Origin: SG8-41 sp963699525
GTDB taxonomy: Bacteria; Pseudomonadota; Gammaproteobacteria; Burkholderiales; SG8-41
Assembly (NCBI GenBank): GCA_963699525.1
Contig: CAVOUI010000009.1
Span: 434,001-498,000, forward strand
Direction of reading: 5' to 3'
Length of the DNA stretch: 64,000 nucleotides
Shown here: positions 63,001 to 64,000 of the stretch, piece after piece
Layout: each line of letters begins with the position of its first letter
How positions within the stretch are numbered: the first letter of the stretch is position 1
Program-made: the position numbers and the translations under genes
The notes under the pieces: model-generated
Seen by the model: only the letters and a program-made list of their open reading frames with translations
What the model was told of the DNA's origin: nothing
Database searches by the model: none

Positions 63001-64000
63001 GTCGGAAGTGCCCGCGCCCAGATCGACGTTGACGCCGAAGACTCCGCCATAGGCGATGCCGTTGCCCACGAACTCCAGCCGGTCGAAGCCCGCGCCACCG
63101 TCGATGACGTCGTTGCCGCGCGACTGGCGCAGCACGTCGTCGCCCGCGCCGCCCAGGAGCGTGTCATTCGCCGCAAAGGGGACGGGCATGTTGATGCCGT
63201 CGCTCACCCCGGAGCCCACCAGGGTGTCGTTGCCCGCTCCGCCGTCGAGCACGTTGGCAACATTGCTTGATGCCCTGGATCCAATCGTCGAACGCCGAGC
63301 CGATGACGTTCTCGAAGCCGCTGATCGCATCGGTGGTGCCGAAACCGTCGAGCGCGGAGTTCGCCAGCACGGTAATGCCGTCTACCGTGATGGGGTCTGT
63401 CACGCGCAAGTTGACGATCACCCGCGTGGGCGAATCGTTGTAGAGCAGCGTGTCGGTGTCCGCCCCGCCCACCAGCGAGTCCGCGCCCGCACCACCCTTG
63501 ATCGTGTCGTTGCCGCCGCCGCCATAGAGGCTGTCCGCGCCCGTTCCGCCCGTCAGCGAGTCGGCGCCATCGAATCCGTACATCGCATTCGGCGATCCCG
63601 CAAGCGGCGCGAGGGCAGTATCGTTACCGCTCGTCCCGAGATAGAGACCGACCACATCTGCCGTGGCGGTGCCATCGGTCACCTGCAGCGTGCCCGACAC
63701 GGCGGACGCTTGCTGAGTGGGCGTCAAGACTGTGAGATCGTCTCTGGTGATCGTGGGATTACCGAAAGCATTGGCAAAAGGACTCGCCAACGAAAGCGTT
63801 TCATTGTCCGCGTCGCTGGCAACAAAGCTGATCGAGGTCTCGGTTACCACCAGGCCAGCGACGGTAGGCGCATCGTTGATCGCTGTCACCGCGAACGAGG
63901 CCTGCCCGATGTCGGTCTTGGTATCGGGTGCCCCATTGGTAGTGCCGTCGTCCTGAACCGTGTAGTCGAACGACGCCACACCGTTAAAGTTCGCAGCTGG
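60051..64000 (-). pseudogene. Large RTX/VCBS-type secreted protein, C-terminal part (about eleven frameshifts; 5' end beyond window)
   Basis: The minus-strand reading starts beyond base 64000. It opens with a VCBS/cadherin-like stretch (FDYTVQDDGTTNGAPDTKT, AVTAINDAPTVAG), then many calcium-binding nonapeptide repeats (GGxGxDxLxGG) between 63550 and 60380. Longer units of about 200-270 bases recur, each with a core like YRNIEGVIGTNFNDTLTGSS and INFTL. The end, FSDVITDFVHGTDKIDLS through TADMHIVLQGTGLGLSDSDFIL, is the serralysin-type C-terminal domain used for type I secretion. Frames must be switched near 63275, 62750, 62625, 61806, 61490, 61278, 61195, 61070, 60835, 60555 and 60205. Repeat-driven assembly error or true decay could explain this. 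Confidence 0.8.

Noticed and set aside
60380..63550. Regular tandem repeats resembling a CRISPR or satellite array
   Set aside because: Units encode GGxGxD calcium-binding repeats in the minus frames; they are protein-level repeats without spacers.

Overview
The window is high-GC, gene-dense DNA from what looks like an uncultured betaproteobacterium (Burkholderiales/Rhodocyclales type). The evidence is the lplT / alr / radA neighbourhood, the tsaB-rimI-uracil-DNA-glycosylase run, two Bug-type (tripartite tricarboxylate, TTT) receptors, and the many CoA-ligase, CoA-transferase and acyl-CoA dehydrogenase genes. No rRNA, tRNA, CRISPR array, prophage or insertion sequence was recognised.

Layout. 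1-5220: end of a DUF1501 protein, a lone DGQHR (DndB-like) protein, an XdhC-RidA pair, and a degenerate type II dehydroquinase-like protein overlapping a class III CoA-transferase. 5241-9251: small membrane protein, tartrate/malate dehydrogenase, tsaB-rimI-uracil-DNA glycosylase-LemA. 9367-12728: AAA+/VWA pair of the NorQ/NorD (CbbQ/CbbO) kind with no visible client enzyme. 13028-20439: flavin reductase-like protein, a TTT receptor with two compensating frameshifts, lplT, LysR regulator, alr, DUF4118 protein, radA. 20504-30346: acyl-CoA ligase plus a complete LivGFKHM-type ABC importer, then etfBA and an acyl-CoA dehydrogenase. This reads as uptake, CoA activation and beta-oxidation-type dehydrogenation of an organic acid, with electrons passed to ETF. 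30393-36198: hydrolase, HpcH/HpaI aldolase, TTT receptor, cupin, a TRAP receptor without a signal peptide, LOG protein, amino-acid-type binding protein. 36295-39156: one long protein fusing an acyl carrier domain, an acyl-AMP ligase and a PlsC-type acyltransferase.

39243-58534 is the most unusual part and lies almost wholly on the minus strand. It holds three lipoprotein-rich operons: A, 41947 down to 39243; B, 44668 down to 42190; C, 57972 down to 50111. C carries a TRAP importer with its TatT lipoprotein, an acyltransferase with a zinc ribbon, a GlpD-like oxidoreductase and a DegT-type aminotransferase. Upstream of the first gene of each operon lies the same element: three direct repeats with an exact 11-base period, sense-strand core GTAAGC. 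Operons B and C also share CCCATG-type palindromes, and a small LuxR-type helix-turn-helix gene lies divergent from C. A cluster of 2-hydroxyacyl-CoA dehydratase activase-like genes (45124-50001) sits between B and C. I propose that A, B and C form one envelope regulon.

58650-64000: a glycosyltransferase, then the C-terminal 4 kb of a large RTX/VCBS-type secreted protein running off the right edge, broken by about eleven frameshifts.

Many otherwise normal genes carry a single extra base (near 133, 14145, 29260, 31884, 35018, 52285, 52510, 54080 and 55418). Removing it restores a full-length family member. This insertion bias suggests consensus error in the assembly rather than gene decay, so I list most of these as CDS and describe the shift.
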